DNA of 64,000 nucleotides, from assembly GCA_001414345.1 (NCBI GenBank), contig LLCB01000202.1, forward strand, positions 45,411 through 109,410. Reading direction: 5' to 3'. The position numbers were made by a program, and so were the translations under genes. Origin of the DNA: Hymenoscyphus infarciens (taxonomy: Eukaryota; Ascomycota; Leotiomycetes; Helotiales; Helotiaceae). The notes beneath the pieces are model-generated. The model did not search any database. It was not told the DNA's origin and worked only from the letters and a program-made list of their open reading frames with translations. Positions 11,249 to 21,499 of the stretch are shown here, one piece after another (the stretch's first letter is position 1; each line of letters opens with the position of its first letter).

Positions 11249-11737
11249 ATGGCGCCATCACCCCAACTTAAGGTTCCAACCACCCCCGGCATGAACGAAA
11301 CTAGCCAAGTTGTCTTCAACGCACTCTTCAACAATTCCCTCATGGCTTATAGGAGAGATCCTTCTTCGGGAATGAATTGCACCGGAAACGCCAGCCATAC
11401 TATGGATCATCAGGCGCAAAAGACCCTCCGCGATTGCTGTGACCTTACTACTCCACTTACCCTCCTTTTCTGGTCTGCTCTGTGTCTTTTTCTCTTTTTC
11501 TACATCAATAAGTTAGAATTTCGGGTCAAAGGGTTGGTTGAAGATGTCAAGAAATTAGAAAATCACGCCAGAATTTCCATCAAGACCTTGAGAGAGAAGG
11601 AGGCCGAGTATGAGAACGCCCGTCACAACTGGGAGCAATTCGAGGCATCCGACGAAAATATGGAAAAGGGCTTGCGATACACAGACGCCAAGAACAACGA
11701 CGAGAATCACGGCACACACGACCTCGAGAAAAACTAG
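11249..11737 (+). CDS. single-pass membrane protein with coiled-coil tail, unknown family
   Basis: 162 aa, ATG 11249 in a strong context (AAAAATGGC). N-terminal ~70 residues contain several Asn-X-Ser/Thr sites (NETS, NNSL, NCTG, NASH) and four cysteines, as expected of an extracellular or lumenal domain. The hydrophobic segment LTLLFWSALCLFLFFYI is near residues 71-87. After it comes a charged coiled coil (VEDVKKLENHARISIKTLRE) and a hydrophilic tail ending EKN. It is the best-defined member of the 7.6-11.7 kb group of small membrane proteins. Two members are on the minus strand and two on the plus strand. Function unknown. Confidence 0.6.
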   Translation: MAPSPQLKVPTTPGMNETSQVVFNALFNNSLMAYRRDPSSGMNCTGNASHTMDHQAQKTLRDCCDLTTPLTLLFWSALCLFLFFYINKLEFRVKGLVEDVKKLENHARISIKTLREKEAEYENARHNWEQFEASDENMEKGLRYTDAKNNDENHGTHDLEKN

Positions 11738-12959
11738 GACTAGGAATCTTTGACTTATTCTTTGTGATGGGTGGGATCTATCACTTGGGAGATGTTATTT
11801 TTTTCCGTTATTTGGATTTTGGAGTTTAGACTCTTGGGCGTTCGGGGTTGTGATAAAAGCTGGACAATTTTGGTGTGGCTATAGTGTGGACAAGTCACTG
11901 TTTGGAACCAAGTCATCTTCTGAATTTCCCAGTACAAAAATTTGCCTTTTCATCTTCAGGGTTTAGATTCTGTGAAGTGTCTACTCGGTATTCCCAAGAT
12001 TCCTTGTTTCAAAATGAGTCTTGGCACCCCACAATAATCATTTCTTTCTAAATACAACCTCGCTGATAATTTGATCCCATACACAAAGCCTCCACTCATA
12101 AGCTCCATTGTCTCACCAAGGTCATATTGTACATGACGTTTCTCAATTACTTGATAATTCAGACTGTTTATTGAGGAGGTGAAACATCCACATCACTCCC
12201 TGGCAAAACCAAATTCTGTCGCATCTCCCTTTACCACCTGATCAGTATCATCACCAGCCGTATGCCTCAAAAGTGCCTTGTTCCTCTCTGACCTAGCAAT
12301 CTCCCTCGATTTTGGCGATCTACCCAATCTCATGGCCTCTTCGCCTGATTGAAGCATATACTGATCCTACAAAATTCAACAAAGGTTCCATTGAGTACGC
12401 TACAATTCTGGGTATACAGTACAACACAAGGTTCATTGAGAATAGGAGGAAGAGGTGGTGGTGGAGGGCCGCTGCCGAACGTTCTGACTGTTGACTGCTG
12501 ATAGATTATTTCCAAAAATTGCCAGGTCGAAGACGGGGAAAACCGGAAGGGCAATTGATTGTACACAAGTATCCAAGGCCGATGACCTAAACTTTCAAAA
12601 CTTGTAGACTAGAATCTAGACCAAATTTGAAGGGGTGAGTCCCGTGATATGCTAGCCATGTAGGCGTTGTCACTAACTGTGGAGCTAAATTAGGAAGCTT
12701 CCGGCACTTGCTGAGAGCCGGCAGTTGAAAAAAACATGTCAAAAGGACCAGCACGATAGCAAAATCGTCAATGACTTTGCTTAAACACGGGGTCGGCTTA
12801 GTTCTTCCCGCTTCTGACCTAGCAATACTGGCTCACGATAGACCGTAGACGCAGCAGTAAAATTTCTGGGTAGCTCTCGTAGCTCAACGACTCGTTGTTC
12901 TAACTCTTTAGAAGATTTTGAAAAACTGGCCTAGAAACTTGGAATAATTGACCCAGGTA
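11738..12959. other. intergenic, no gene recognised
   Basis: Ordinary base composition, with short chance frames only. It separates the membrane-protein group from the MITE. Confidence 0.45.
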
Positions 12960-13483
12960 CAGTGAGTTGCGATTTAAGCTTCCCTTTTAACGATATTTTT
13001 AGAAAATTTCAATTTTTATATACTTATAGTCTATTTCCTAGACACTTTTTCCCTCTTTACTTAATAATAACGTATGTTATTATATCTCTAAGAATAGCTA
13101 ATAAGAGCTTTATACCTCTTTTCTTACTCTATAAACTTTTTAGGCAGAAAACAGACACTTTTATATATGTCTAAATTTTTATAGGGTCTTAGTAGAGACT
13201 ACTTAACTTTATAGGGGTGTGAAATTTTTCCTTACGAAAAGAGAATTTCTTACAAAAAGGGGGTTTTCTAAAAATTAAGTTTATTCTTATTATACTTGCT
13301 TAGATATAGTAACAAATAGAGAGGATAGATAAGAAGATATAGCGGTTCTTTCTAGGTAGGTCTTATATCTTAAAGAGTACTTTAGTTTTCTGTTTTCTAA
13401 AATAAATAAAGAAAAAACCTAGGAAGAAAAACGCATGATTTATAAAATATCGTTAAAAGGGAAGCTTAACTCGTAACTTACTA
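12960..13483. mobile_element. RIP-mutated TA-flanked MITE (Tc1/mariner-like ends)
   Basis: 524-bp AT-rich element with ~40-bp terminal inverted repeats. The left end reads CAGTGAGTTGCGATTTAAGC and continues to ~12999. The right end, read on the minus strand from 13483, begins TAGTAAGTTACGAGTTAAGC. The inner ~24 bases (TTAAGCTTCCCTTTTAACGA and a few more) are identical. Nearly all end differences are C/G versus T/A, as RIP would make. TA dinucleotides flank both sides (12958-12959 and 13484-13485), the target duplication of Tc1/mariner/pogo elements. There is no coding capacity. Confidence 0.8.
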
Positions 13484-13810
13484 TATCTAGAACAACCCTA
13501 GAACAGCGAGAGAAAAATTTATTAGGATTCAGGATTCAGAGAGAATGAAAGCAACCTAGCTCCTAATTTCAAGTCCTACTGATCTAGCTGGTTTTACTGA
13601 ATTAGCTCACTCCACTGGAAGTGATCATGACCAAGTCCATACAAGCTTGAACGAAACAGAAAGAGAAAACTACCCAGTAAAGGGGTCTCAGTAAAAAGAT
13701 CCAGTTCTGCAAATCTAGAAATACCCAAACAAAACCACACTTTCCAACTCCACGCTCCCATGCAAAATTACATTCAAGCTCCATTCCAAACTCCACAATC
13801 TAAGACTAGC

Positions 13811-15538
13811 TCAATATCCATACACATGACTATAAGTAGTCGGCGCCCCCGTACTATACAATCCCCCATTATAAGTTCCATGCTGGTAAGGCTGTTGCAT
13901 GCCCCCTGTACTCGTGGTGGTATTCGTAAAAAAGCTCGTGGTCGACACACTCCCAGGCGTTGTCAAAACAGGAACCATATCTACCCCCCCATAAACCTTA
14001 TCCATAGCTGGCATGGGTAATTTCTTGTAGCTCATTCCCGCGTAAGCTGGCTGGCCATGTTGTCCGTATCCTTTATGACCCCAGAACATCCTATCGTCCC
14101 AATCATCAATTAAATCAGCCATCGTTTGTAGATGCCCAAATGTCGCAGGCATTGGCCCGTCAGGGCACCTCGCGCTGACATATGTTGCGAACAACGCGAC
14201 CGCCAAGGCGAAGGCCGTGAAATAGAAGATTTGAGGCGGGTACATGTTGACTCCTAGTTTAAAATCATTGTTTATCGAGAGACCAAAGAGCCAATGCACA
14301 GCTGCTTTGAAGAGAAAGAGGGTGATTGTTTGCCAGGACGAGAAAGCAGCTATTATACTGTTGAAGCGGGGATCGGTGCCTTTGGGTGTCGTCGCCATGC
14401 GAAAGGTCATTTCATCCCGAGATAGATTGACAAGGAGCTCCGCGCAGTGGAGGGCTAGTGTTAGACCTGCTTGAAATGCCGCGATCAGAAATATCGATCC
14501 GACATTTCCTATCACACCAGTATTCGCAGTCCACCCCACGTTAAGAACTGATGTTCCATCTGTGCATCGTGCTGCGGGACATGAGGATTTGCGAACAGTC
14601 TCGCCCGTGAACATGGGGAGGAAATTCCAACTACTCCCCAAGATGCCATTGGGGTTCTTCTTGATAATCATAACATGAATCGCGCCTCCCCACAAGCCGC
14701 CAAGAGGAACAAGGGCCCAGAGAAGACCCAATACGTATCGAACTTCTGGATGTGCTTTCCATGCTGGTCCTTGTTTCTTTTTTGGGTAGGTGGGTATCGA
14801 TGGTTCGTGAGCTTGATGAATTGATTTCATACAGCGATTTGTCCTGCGAATAAGGGGATTGGGAGCTGCTTTTCCAGTGTTGGGGATATGAGTGAGCGTG
14901 CAAGCGTAAACTGTATCGAGAGGGTTGGAAGACCATGTTGGAACGTAAGTCGTCCATAATGCCCAGGTTGCGATGAGCGCTTGGCCAAGTAAACTGACAC
15001 CGAATAGAATGAGTGCGACACCGGAGACTTCGATGAGGTTTTCATCCAGCGAAGGAGAAGTATGTGATCCGTTGAAGGTTTTAGAGAGTTGCGGATTCCA
15101 TCCCAAGAAAATTAATGATGTTGTGGCGTATGAAAGAATGATAGAGAAGAGGTAAAATATGTTCGAGTACCATTTATTCGGTAATGATTTCGCTGAGCTT
15201 GAAAGGAGCCGTAAATTTGAATTGAACGTGAGTCGGTTTTCGTATTGTAAGGACCATCGTAGCGAAGTGTTGTGGATATACCCCATGCTTTCGTTCAGGA
15301 AGGTAAGGACAATATTTATTCCCAGAGGCAGTACTTCTTTCGCAAGATGTGGGATAACGAACTCCGGTCTCGAATCCACTTGTCTTTCCAAATATACACA
15401 ATAGCACCCACCCCCGAAAGCAGCAATCCCGGCTATCCAGCTTGCAAACAACCCAAACGCGCACATGTTCCGAGTAAAGAGGGCCTTGTCGAGTTTGTCA
15501 TGATGCTGTGAGTGTAGCTGGTGATAAGAAGCCGACAT
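13811..15538 (-). CDS. multi-pass membrane protein, unknown function
   Basis: 575 aa from ATG 15538 (the codon two upstream in the same frame is TTG). About eight hydrophobic segments can be seen, starting with MCAFGLFASWIAGIAAFGG near the N-terminus, then YSNIFYLFSIILSYATTSL, VALILFGVSLLGQALIATW, VLGLLWALVPLGGLWGGAI, SIFLIAAFQAGLTLAL, TITLFLFKAAVHWLFG and IFYFTAFALAVALFATYVS. After the last comes a conserved-looking motif (GPMPATFGHLQTMADLIDDW, then MFWGHKG), followed by a ~100-residue Gly/Thr/Tyr-rich tail. I know similar fungal proteins only as uncharacterised membrane proteins with this C-terminal motif. No transporter or receptor signature is visible. Single exon. Confidence 0.75.
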   Translation of the reverse strand: MSASYHQLHSQHHDKLDKALFTRNMCAFGLFASWIAGIAAFGGGCYCVYLERQVDSRPEFVIPHLAKEVLPLGINIVLTFLNESMGYIHNTSLRWSLQYENRLTFNSNLRLLSSSAKSLPNKWYSNIFYLFSIILSYATTSLIFLGWNPQLSKTFNGSHTSPSLDENLIEVSGVALILFGVSLLGQALIATWALWTTYVPTWSSNPLDTVYACTLTHIPNTGKAAPNPLIRRTNRCMKSIHQAHEPSIPTYPKKKQGPAWKAHPEVRYVLGLLWALVPLGGLWGGAIHVMIIKKNPNGILGSSWNFLPMFTGETVRKSSCPAARCTDGTSVLNVGWTANTGVIGNVGSIFLIAAFQAGLTLALHCAELLVNLSRDEMTFRMATTPKGTDPRFNSIIAAFSSWQTITLFLFKAAVHWLFGLSINNDFKLGVNMYPPQIFYFTAFALAVALFATYVSARCPDGPMPATFGHLQTMADLIDDWDDRMFWGHKGYGQHGQPAYAGMSYKKLPMPAMDKVYGGVDMVPVLTTPGSVSTTSFFTNTTTSTGGMQQPYQHGTYNGGLYSTGAPTTYSHVYGY

Positions 15539-16386
15539 CTTCAAGCTTCTACCTTCCGATCGCGGGGTCGAATGGGGTGCGAGGTTCGTTCGTCTGTTAG
15601 CGAATGTACGTCGTTTTCCTACACTGTCGTCCCCTAAGAATAAAGAGCGTGGTGCCTCAGGGGAAAGACGTTGTTTGTTCTAGGAACGAGAAGGGTATTA
15701 CCCGGTTTGAGGGACTCGAGGAAAGAAAGAATCGACAACGCTTCAATCCGCAGTCAAGCTGCGGAGCCTCACGGCATAGACTAACATAATCTGCCTTGTC
15801 GATTTTCGGGTTCTGCCATTGCTTGAAAGAAGAGCCAGGGAAGGATAGGATAGGTTCCACATTTCCACGGTTTTCACTGGTCCCTTGGTGTTGTGTGTAC
15901 CCTGAATGGACATCAGCCTCGCGCCACCAATATTGGCATGCATGGTCTAGCCCCCCTTTGCCCATTTTCGTCTATTGAAACACGACAATTGGTGTGTTAA
16001 GCGAGCTGAAGACATTCTGCTTTGACGCGATTTGATAGAAATTCTGCGAAGCCTCCACTCTCTCAGCCATTTCCCCCATTCTCATGGGTGAACATGCAAT
16101 GTGACTGTTTTTGGAGCATGAAGAGGCTGGAACAGCTATTTTTGTCGGAGACTCAAAGGGCACATAAGTTCCCGTTCTCCCTCTGGACCAAACTGGTAAA
16201 TTTGGGCGTGTGGTTTTGATAAAAGGGCTGGCGCATAATAATTTCTTGTCGCAAATTCGAGGCGAAGCACCACTTGTTTAAAAGCAAATTTGATATGGGC
16301 GCATCACATCATGTTCCGAAAACCTCACGTCACTGGCTGCCCCGAATAATGAAGAGATTGTTCCACAAGAATTTTACATGTCCAAC
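15539..16386. other. promoter of 13811-15538 gene and 3' flank of SelO gene
   Basis: No conserved coding frame. Short antisense frames overlap one another at 15604-16219 and have no landmarks. Confidence 0.45.
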
Positions 16387-18303
16387 TCAAGAGCTACACG
16401 AACATTGCATTGCTCTGTCGTGCTTCGGTACATCGCCACAAAACCTCTCTTCTTCCTTTTCATCCCAACCCCAATGTTCTTCAAAGGGATTTAGTGCCAT
16501 ATTTAAGACTTTGTCCAAAATATCTCTTTCCCCACCTTTCTCTACTCTCTTGATGAGTTCGTCTAATACCCAACTTCGGGGTATAAATTTAGGATTGACT
16601 TTCTTCATTGCCTCTTGCCGAGAAGCATCATCTCCATCTGGACCCCAGTCTTCATAGACTCGAGTTTGCCATTTTCCGAGCCAGTTCGCAATACGAGTAC
16701 GTGCCGACTCATCGGTATTTCCCAAACCTGTGACCCCTTCACCATGGAAGAAAACGCCTGCTGCCCGCTTGCGCTGTTCCAAAGTTTCGAGATCACGTAC
16801 GGAGAAATGACTCAACCTTCTATAAAAGTGGTTGAAGTCTAGTTCAAGAGCTTCCATGGTGTCTAAAAGCTCACTGTACAACTCTTCGAAGTCAGATTCT
16901 TTGAATGCTTTGAGGCCAAGGCGGGAGGTCATCAGACGTTTGTATTCCTCGAGAAAGGTTGCCTTGAATTCTTCTCCTACTCGAGTAATGAGTCCTTCGG
17001 CGCGGGAGACCAATTCGTCTGCGTCTTCCTGTCGAACTCCCTTTTCGGCAAATTCTTCAGCATCAACGTCCTTACCAATTCCCATGAGCTCCCCCAGACT
17101 TTCGCCCAATCGAACAAGATTCCACCAGATAATTGTAGGTTGATTTCGATAAGAATATCGAAGCATATGATCATCGTGGTTTGGGGTATAGTGAGGATCG
17201 AAATTATCGAGGAAAGCAAAAGGTCCAAAATCGATAGAAAGGCCATATATGGATGTGTTATCAGTATTGAGTACACCATTTGTAAAAGCATACGCTTGCC
17301 AGGCTGCTACAGTCCTTGCGTTTCGGCGCACAATCTCGCGATAAAGACGCGTAAATCGGTTCTCCTCGAGGCCAGCAGGCCCTTCAATTGTATCTTTGGC
17401 AATTCCTGTGCCCAGCGGGGTCGTGTTCTTGCCATCATCTGCCGGGTTTCGAGCTGGAAGTGATTCCCATCCATCAAATACGTTTTCTGCGATGTATATG
17501 CAGAGAGTTCGGATCATATCGCGATCGCCTCGCGCCCGGAGAAGATCAAATGTGCCTATTCGCAACCAAGACTCCGCAAATCGAGCGACTATTGCCCCCG
17601 GCTCTATCATTTCCCTCCGCACCTTCTCTTGAGGTAATAATGTCAAGGACAAGGCTCTCGTTGTAGGAATTCGTAACGCATTCAAAGCTTCCGAGACCAC
17701 AAATTCCCTTATGCTCGACCTTAAGACTGCCTTCCCATCTGCAAACCTTGAGTAGGGTGTGAGACCAGCTCCCTTCAATTGTAGTTCATATCGTTTCTTC
17801 GTGTCCGCATTCGTCGTCTCGAATAAGGAAATCGCACGTCCGTCGCCCAACTGCCCAGCCCATGATCCAAACTGCCAGCCTCCGTAACATTGTGCCCAAG
17901 GATATCCGCCTTCACCCTTCTCTGCATCCCAGCCCAGCAGTCTGTTACCAGCGACCGTCTGCTTGAATTCCTCCGTCTTCTCGTCGCCTTCGATTATGCC
18001 TAGGTCTTTCAATGCCGAAGGGCTTACTCCTAGAAGCTCTGGATCCTTAGATTCCTGGGGCCGAACCCAGGTGAAGAGTGCATTTTTTACCTGCCGTGGC
18101 TGTATCTCGTCTCTCGGTGTATTATGCGAGTCTGCTGGAGTTGGATATTTGGAGTCTGCGGGTAAGGAGGAGGTGAAAGTCCAGGACTTGGGGAGTTCTG
18201 CGAGAGTCTTCCTCCCTGCGGGGGAGCTGTTGGAGAGGTGTGCAGCCATTTGCGCACGTCGCATGCGAAGTATTTGAGGCCTTAAGAGAAGTTTGGAAAG
18301 CAT
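16387..18303 (-). CDS. FMP40: SelO/Fmp40 protein adenylyltransferase (pseudokinase AMPylator), mitochondrial
   Basis: 638 aa, first ATG at 18303. Landmarks: LAELPKSWTFTSSLPAD near the start, GGWQFGSWAGQLGDGRAISL (~141-160), ELQLKGAGLTPYSR (~173-186), ADGKAVLRSSIREF (~188-201), TNGVLNTDNTS (~341-351) and IDFGPFAFLDNFDP (~357-370). These match the inverted-nucleotide kinase fold of SelO, which transfers AMP to protein Ser/Thr/Tyr. The C-terminus ends CSCSS, the cysteine version of the redox tail where vertebrate SelO has selenocysteine. The N-terminus (MLSKLLLRPQILRMRRAQ) is a clear mitochondrial presequence. The yeast homologue is mitochondrial and acts in redox stress by AMPylating target proteins. 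Single exon, full length. Confidence 0.93.
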   Translation of the reverse strand: MLSKLLLRPQILRMRRAQMAAHLSNSSPAGRKTLAELPKSWTFTSSLPADSKYPTPADSHNTPRDEIQPRQVKNALFTWVRPQESKDPELLGVSPSALKDLGIIEGDEKTEEFKQTVAGNRLLGWDAEKGEGGYPWAQCYGGWQFGSWAGQLGDGRAISLFETTNADTKKRYELQLKGAGLTPYSRFADGKAVLRSSIREFVVSEALNALRIPTTRALSLTLLPQEKVRREMIEPGAIVARFAESWLRIGTFDLLRARGDRDMIRTLCIYIAENVFDGWESLPARNPADDGKNTTPLGTGIAKDTIEGPAGLEENRFTRLYREIVRRNARTVAAWQAYAFTNGVLNTDNTSIYGLSIDFGPFAFLDNFDPHYTPNHDDHMLRYSYRNQPTIIWWNLVRLGESLGELMGIGKDVDAEEFAEKGVRQEDADELVSRAEGLITRVGEEFKATFLEEYKRLMTSRLGLKAFKESDFEELYSELLDTMEALELDFNHFYRRLSHFSVRDLETLEQRKRAAGVFFHGEGVTGLGNTDESARTRIANWLGKWQTRVYEDWGPDGDDASRQEAMKKVNPKFIPRSWVLDELIKRVEKGGERDILDKVLNMALNPFEEHWGWDEKEEERFCGDVPKHDRAMQCSCSS

Positions 18304-18720
18304 AAGCTGGAATCGAATGAGAGATGAGTTTCTGCTCAAGGGAGGAAATAGAAATTATGTAGGAAAGTGAACAATTGTAGCTGTTGGTATTTGGCTTATC
18401 AAGACTCCCTCCCCTCCAACCTTCTGCCTCGGTTCAAGCCACAGCCTGGAACGCTGTCGCCACCGTGGCCGCTTTTCCTAGGCTTACGGTGCCTCGACAC
18501 ACTATACTCCTTTATTCATTGGACAATCATGTTAGAGGTATTTACAATTCGAATCTCTCTTCAACAGCCGTCGTTCCGATTCCGAAGAGCTCGTTGATTT
18601 TCATATGAAAATGAGCTCCTTTCAACCGGTTCTCATCCATTACAATTGCGCATTCAGATTTATACTTTCCATTGTTATATGACTGTCTATTTTCGAACTC
18701 CCCTCCCTCCTGGACTCCCG

Positions 18721-19708
18721 TCAAGGCAGCTCATAATAAGAACGTTTTTGTCTGCCATCATCATCTTTCTTAGCATTAAGTTCCTGATAACCATGAGACA
18801 CATTCAATTCGTACCTCATCGAATCATGTTCCCTAACATCAAGTTCATGATGGCTACGTATAGCATTCAATTCATGTCTCATCGAATCACCTCCCGGCTC
18901 AGCCTTTCCCGATTCTATAGTCTTTCTCTCTTCGTTATGCGTACTTCTTCTTTTTTTCCAGAACAACCAGCCAGCTCACGACTCCCATAATGGCTCCCAC
19001 TCCCAATATAATACCAATTGCAATTCCTGCTTTTGTGCCTGTGTTCATCGCGCTCGCTTGCGAAGTGGCTGGTTGGGAGGGGGCTGCAGTAACTGTTGCT
19101 ACAGGCTGTACTCCTACGAAGCCTGTTGTGGATGGGGAAGTTGTTTGACTCGGGGTGTTGCTCGAAGATACTGACGTTGAACTCGCCGTGGATATCGTTG
19201 TCGATGTGGAAGCCGAAGAAGTAGTGGAAACGGCAGCAAGTGCAAATGTTTTCGCCGGAACGGATGCTCCTGAAGTGGGTAGAGATACAAATGTCACTCC
19301 CACCGGATCATCAACTCCACCAGCTACTCGCGCAGTTGCCAGAGCAGCATGGCATGCTACAGGAAACGAGTTGACTGCTGGGGCTTCTTTCGCAATCACG
19401 TATGTGTAGTTCCCCGATGTCTTGACCTTGATGCTACTTCCTGCTTGAGAATTAGAAAGTGCTATTCAAAACCACTAATGGTGTGGTGGAATCTCACCTA
19501 GAGCAGCCTTTAGTTCACACCACAGCTAAAGCCATACCTCGCCATAATTCGATGTCCATTAAAAGTTCACTACATCTTTCGTATTTACAATCAACCCATC
19601 AGCCACCGGGAATTGCCAGCTTACGCTCGAAGTTTGTCCCAAAACACCATCTTAAAAGAATACATAAAGTAAATTAGCAAAATAGAGCCCACGAATTATG
19701 TTAGACAT
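18721..19708 (-). pseudogene. broken cell-surface sensor-like protein (signal peptide, Ser/Thr stalk, TM, tail)
   Basis: Minus-strand model: exon 1 19708-19498, intron 19497-19441 (GTGAGA...AGCAG), exon 2 19440-18721. Exon 1 reads as a signal-peptide-like start (MSNIIRGLYFANLLYVFF), then GVLGQTSSVSWQFPVADGL and WTSNYGEVWL, but is interrupted by three in-frame stops (TAA, TAA, TAG), each explicable as CAA/CAG to TAA/TAG. Exon 2 gives TSGNYTYVIAKEAPAVNSF, an ~80-residue Ser/Thr-rich stalk (to ~19060), and a TM segment (AGIAIGIILGVGAIMGVVSW). At an A7 run (18955-18961 region) the frame shifts. The other frame continues into a convincing cytosolic tail with repeated H/Y/Q-E-L motifs (RHELNA, YELNV, QELNAK) ending YYELP. 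Type I receptors of this layout are common in filamentous fungi. Probably a RIP-damaged gene. The A7 shift could be a sequencing error. Confidence 0.6.
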
Positions 19709-21490
19709 AATTATCAACCAGAGCTTTTATCAAGAAAGATAAGAAGAGAGGAACCTATCCTTCTTCAAGTGCTCTTCAAGTTATTTATGTACGGATAATC
19801 CTTTCATGGCGCGTAATTTACAAAATTTCCAAGATGGGGTTCTATAAGGCTGCGGCCGCTGACATCGGCCCAGTGAGAGGACTCGGTTAATGAAATACCC
19901 ACAGTTTAAGCCGCAGCAGCCTCTAAGGGGGGGGGGGAAACCTGCCGATTTAAGGCATCAGCTTCTACCTCGATACAACCACAACCGTTTTTTAGAAAGT
20001 GATAAGACCTAGTACACTTTTTTAAGACTGCTATAGTAATCGAATAGATTTTTTATTATATTTTTACGACTTGATTAAGTCCCGTACTACGCTGTGATAA
20101 AGTATAAAGGGTGGTTTGGTAGGCCGGCCTATGCCTCAAATCTGCAGGTTCTTTCTCCCCCTTAGAGGCAGCTTATTCTGATTCTTGTTTTTATTTACGT
20201 CCTAGTACATGAACATTTTCCTCAATTATTATTCTTGTCCGCTTCTTCTCCGCTAAGTTGCTAACACGTTATGTCACTTGGTTTTCTCAACACCACAACT
20301 TAGTGTTAAACATTATCGCAAATATTGACTCGCTCCTCTATCAGTTTACCTAGTTTGTTTTATAAAGTTGTTTTTAATAGCGTTCTCAACATATAATTCA
20401 GTGGACACTCGCTAGCTCCCAAGTTTTGACTTCCACTGGTGGTATGTATCACCCCGCAATAGCTTTACGGTACCTGTGCTTTCCAATGGTGCATCCTGTG
20501 AAGTGTCTTTCTGGTGGTAAAGATATCTGATGGGCTATCAATAAGGAGTCGCCGTTCAGTATGATGGAGAAGTTATAATAAGGAGGTGACAGTCCAGAGG
20601 TTGTTGTTGGAGAGGTGGATCATAACAGAGTGAGAAAGGTGTGTAATGATCGTACCTTCCTTTTCATTGACTTTTGCTAACCATTTGGGAGACTTGAAAC
20701 ATATTAACCCAACCATTTCGAATAATGAGGAAGAACCAGAAGGTATGAATGAGAAGAAAGGAAAAGCTTAAACCTAACCATGATTAGTGTACGCCTTGAC
20801 TTATAGGTAAGAGCTCTATTCATCGTTTCTGCCATGAAACCAATTCTTCCAGTTCGTATGTAGAGTAGCATTAGTAACAAAATGAATAGGATAAATTTGA
20901 AATTATGAAGGAGAGTGGAATTTTGTAGATGTTTCTAGGTTAGTGTTAGCTTATTAATATACTTTACTATTTACCTCTTTGTATCCGAGAATCTGTCTTA
21001 GTTCAAGTCGCAATCTACATTCGAATGGTTTACTTACTTAACTAACTATACTTTAGAGTTGCTTTTACATCAGAGGAAGAAATACATCAAAAGAGAGAGA
21101 AGATTTTATGCGATTTATCAATACATGTATCTTTGACTAATCTAGTCCAACTTGAAGTTCATAATATATTATACAAAATAAAAACTTACAAGACTAAACG
21201 AGGAGTTCCCTCCTTGTTCGCGTGTTATGCTACCTGGTATACAAATTTATCTCTGCCCCCCCCCTTTTCTCCACCCGGCGATTACTTACTACTGTTCCCA
21301 TATCTAGCATATAATCCCTGGATTCGGTCCACATGGTCATATGCGCGGTAGGAGTGTTTACCCGTGGCGGAACGATCAAATTTTTTGCGTGTGTGTGTAA
21401 ATTATTTAACGGGTTAGGCATAACTGTAGGAAAAGGTGTGTTGTTTATAATATAACGGCTTAAGCTATACTAGCACCTCTATTCTCTATT
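19709..21490. other. intergenic, degenerate sequence
   Basis: 1.8 kb with an 11-12 base G run near 19927-19938, AT-rich stretches at 20020-20100 and 20880-21060, and no convincing coding frame. A C run lies at ~21257-21265. Possibly old transposon or gene residue, but nothing can be named. Confidence 0.4.
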
Positions 21491-21499
21491 ATTTACCAT

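Noticed and set aside
12962..13174. 70-codon frame inside the MITE
   Set aside because: AT-rich RIP product; Phe/Leu/Ile/Tyr-heavy chance translation.
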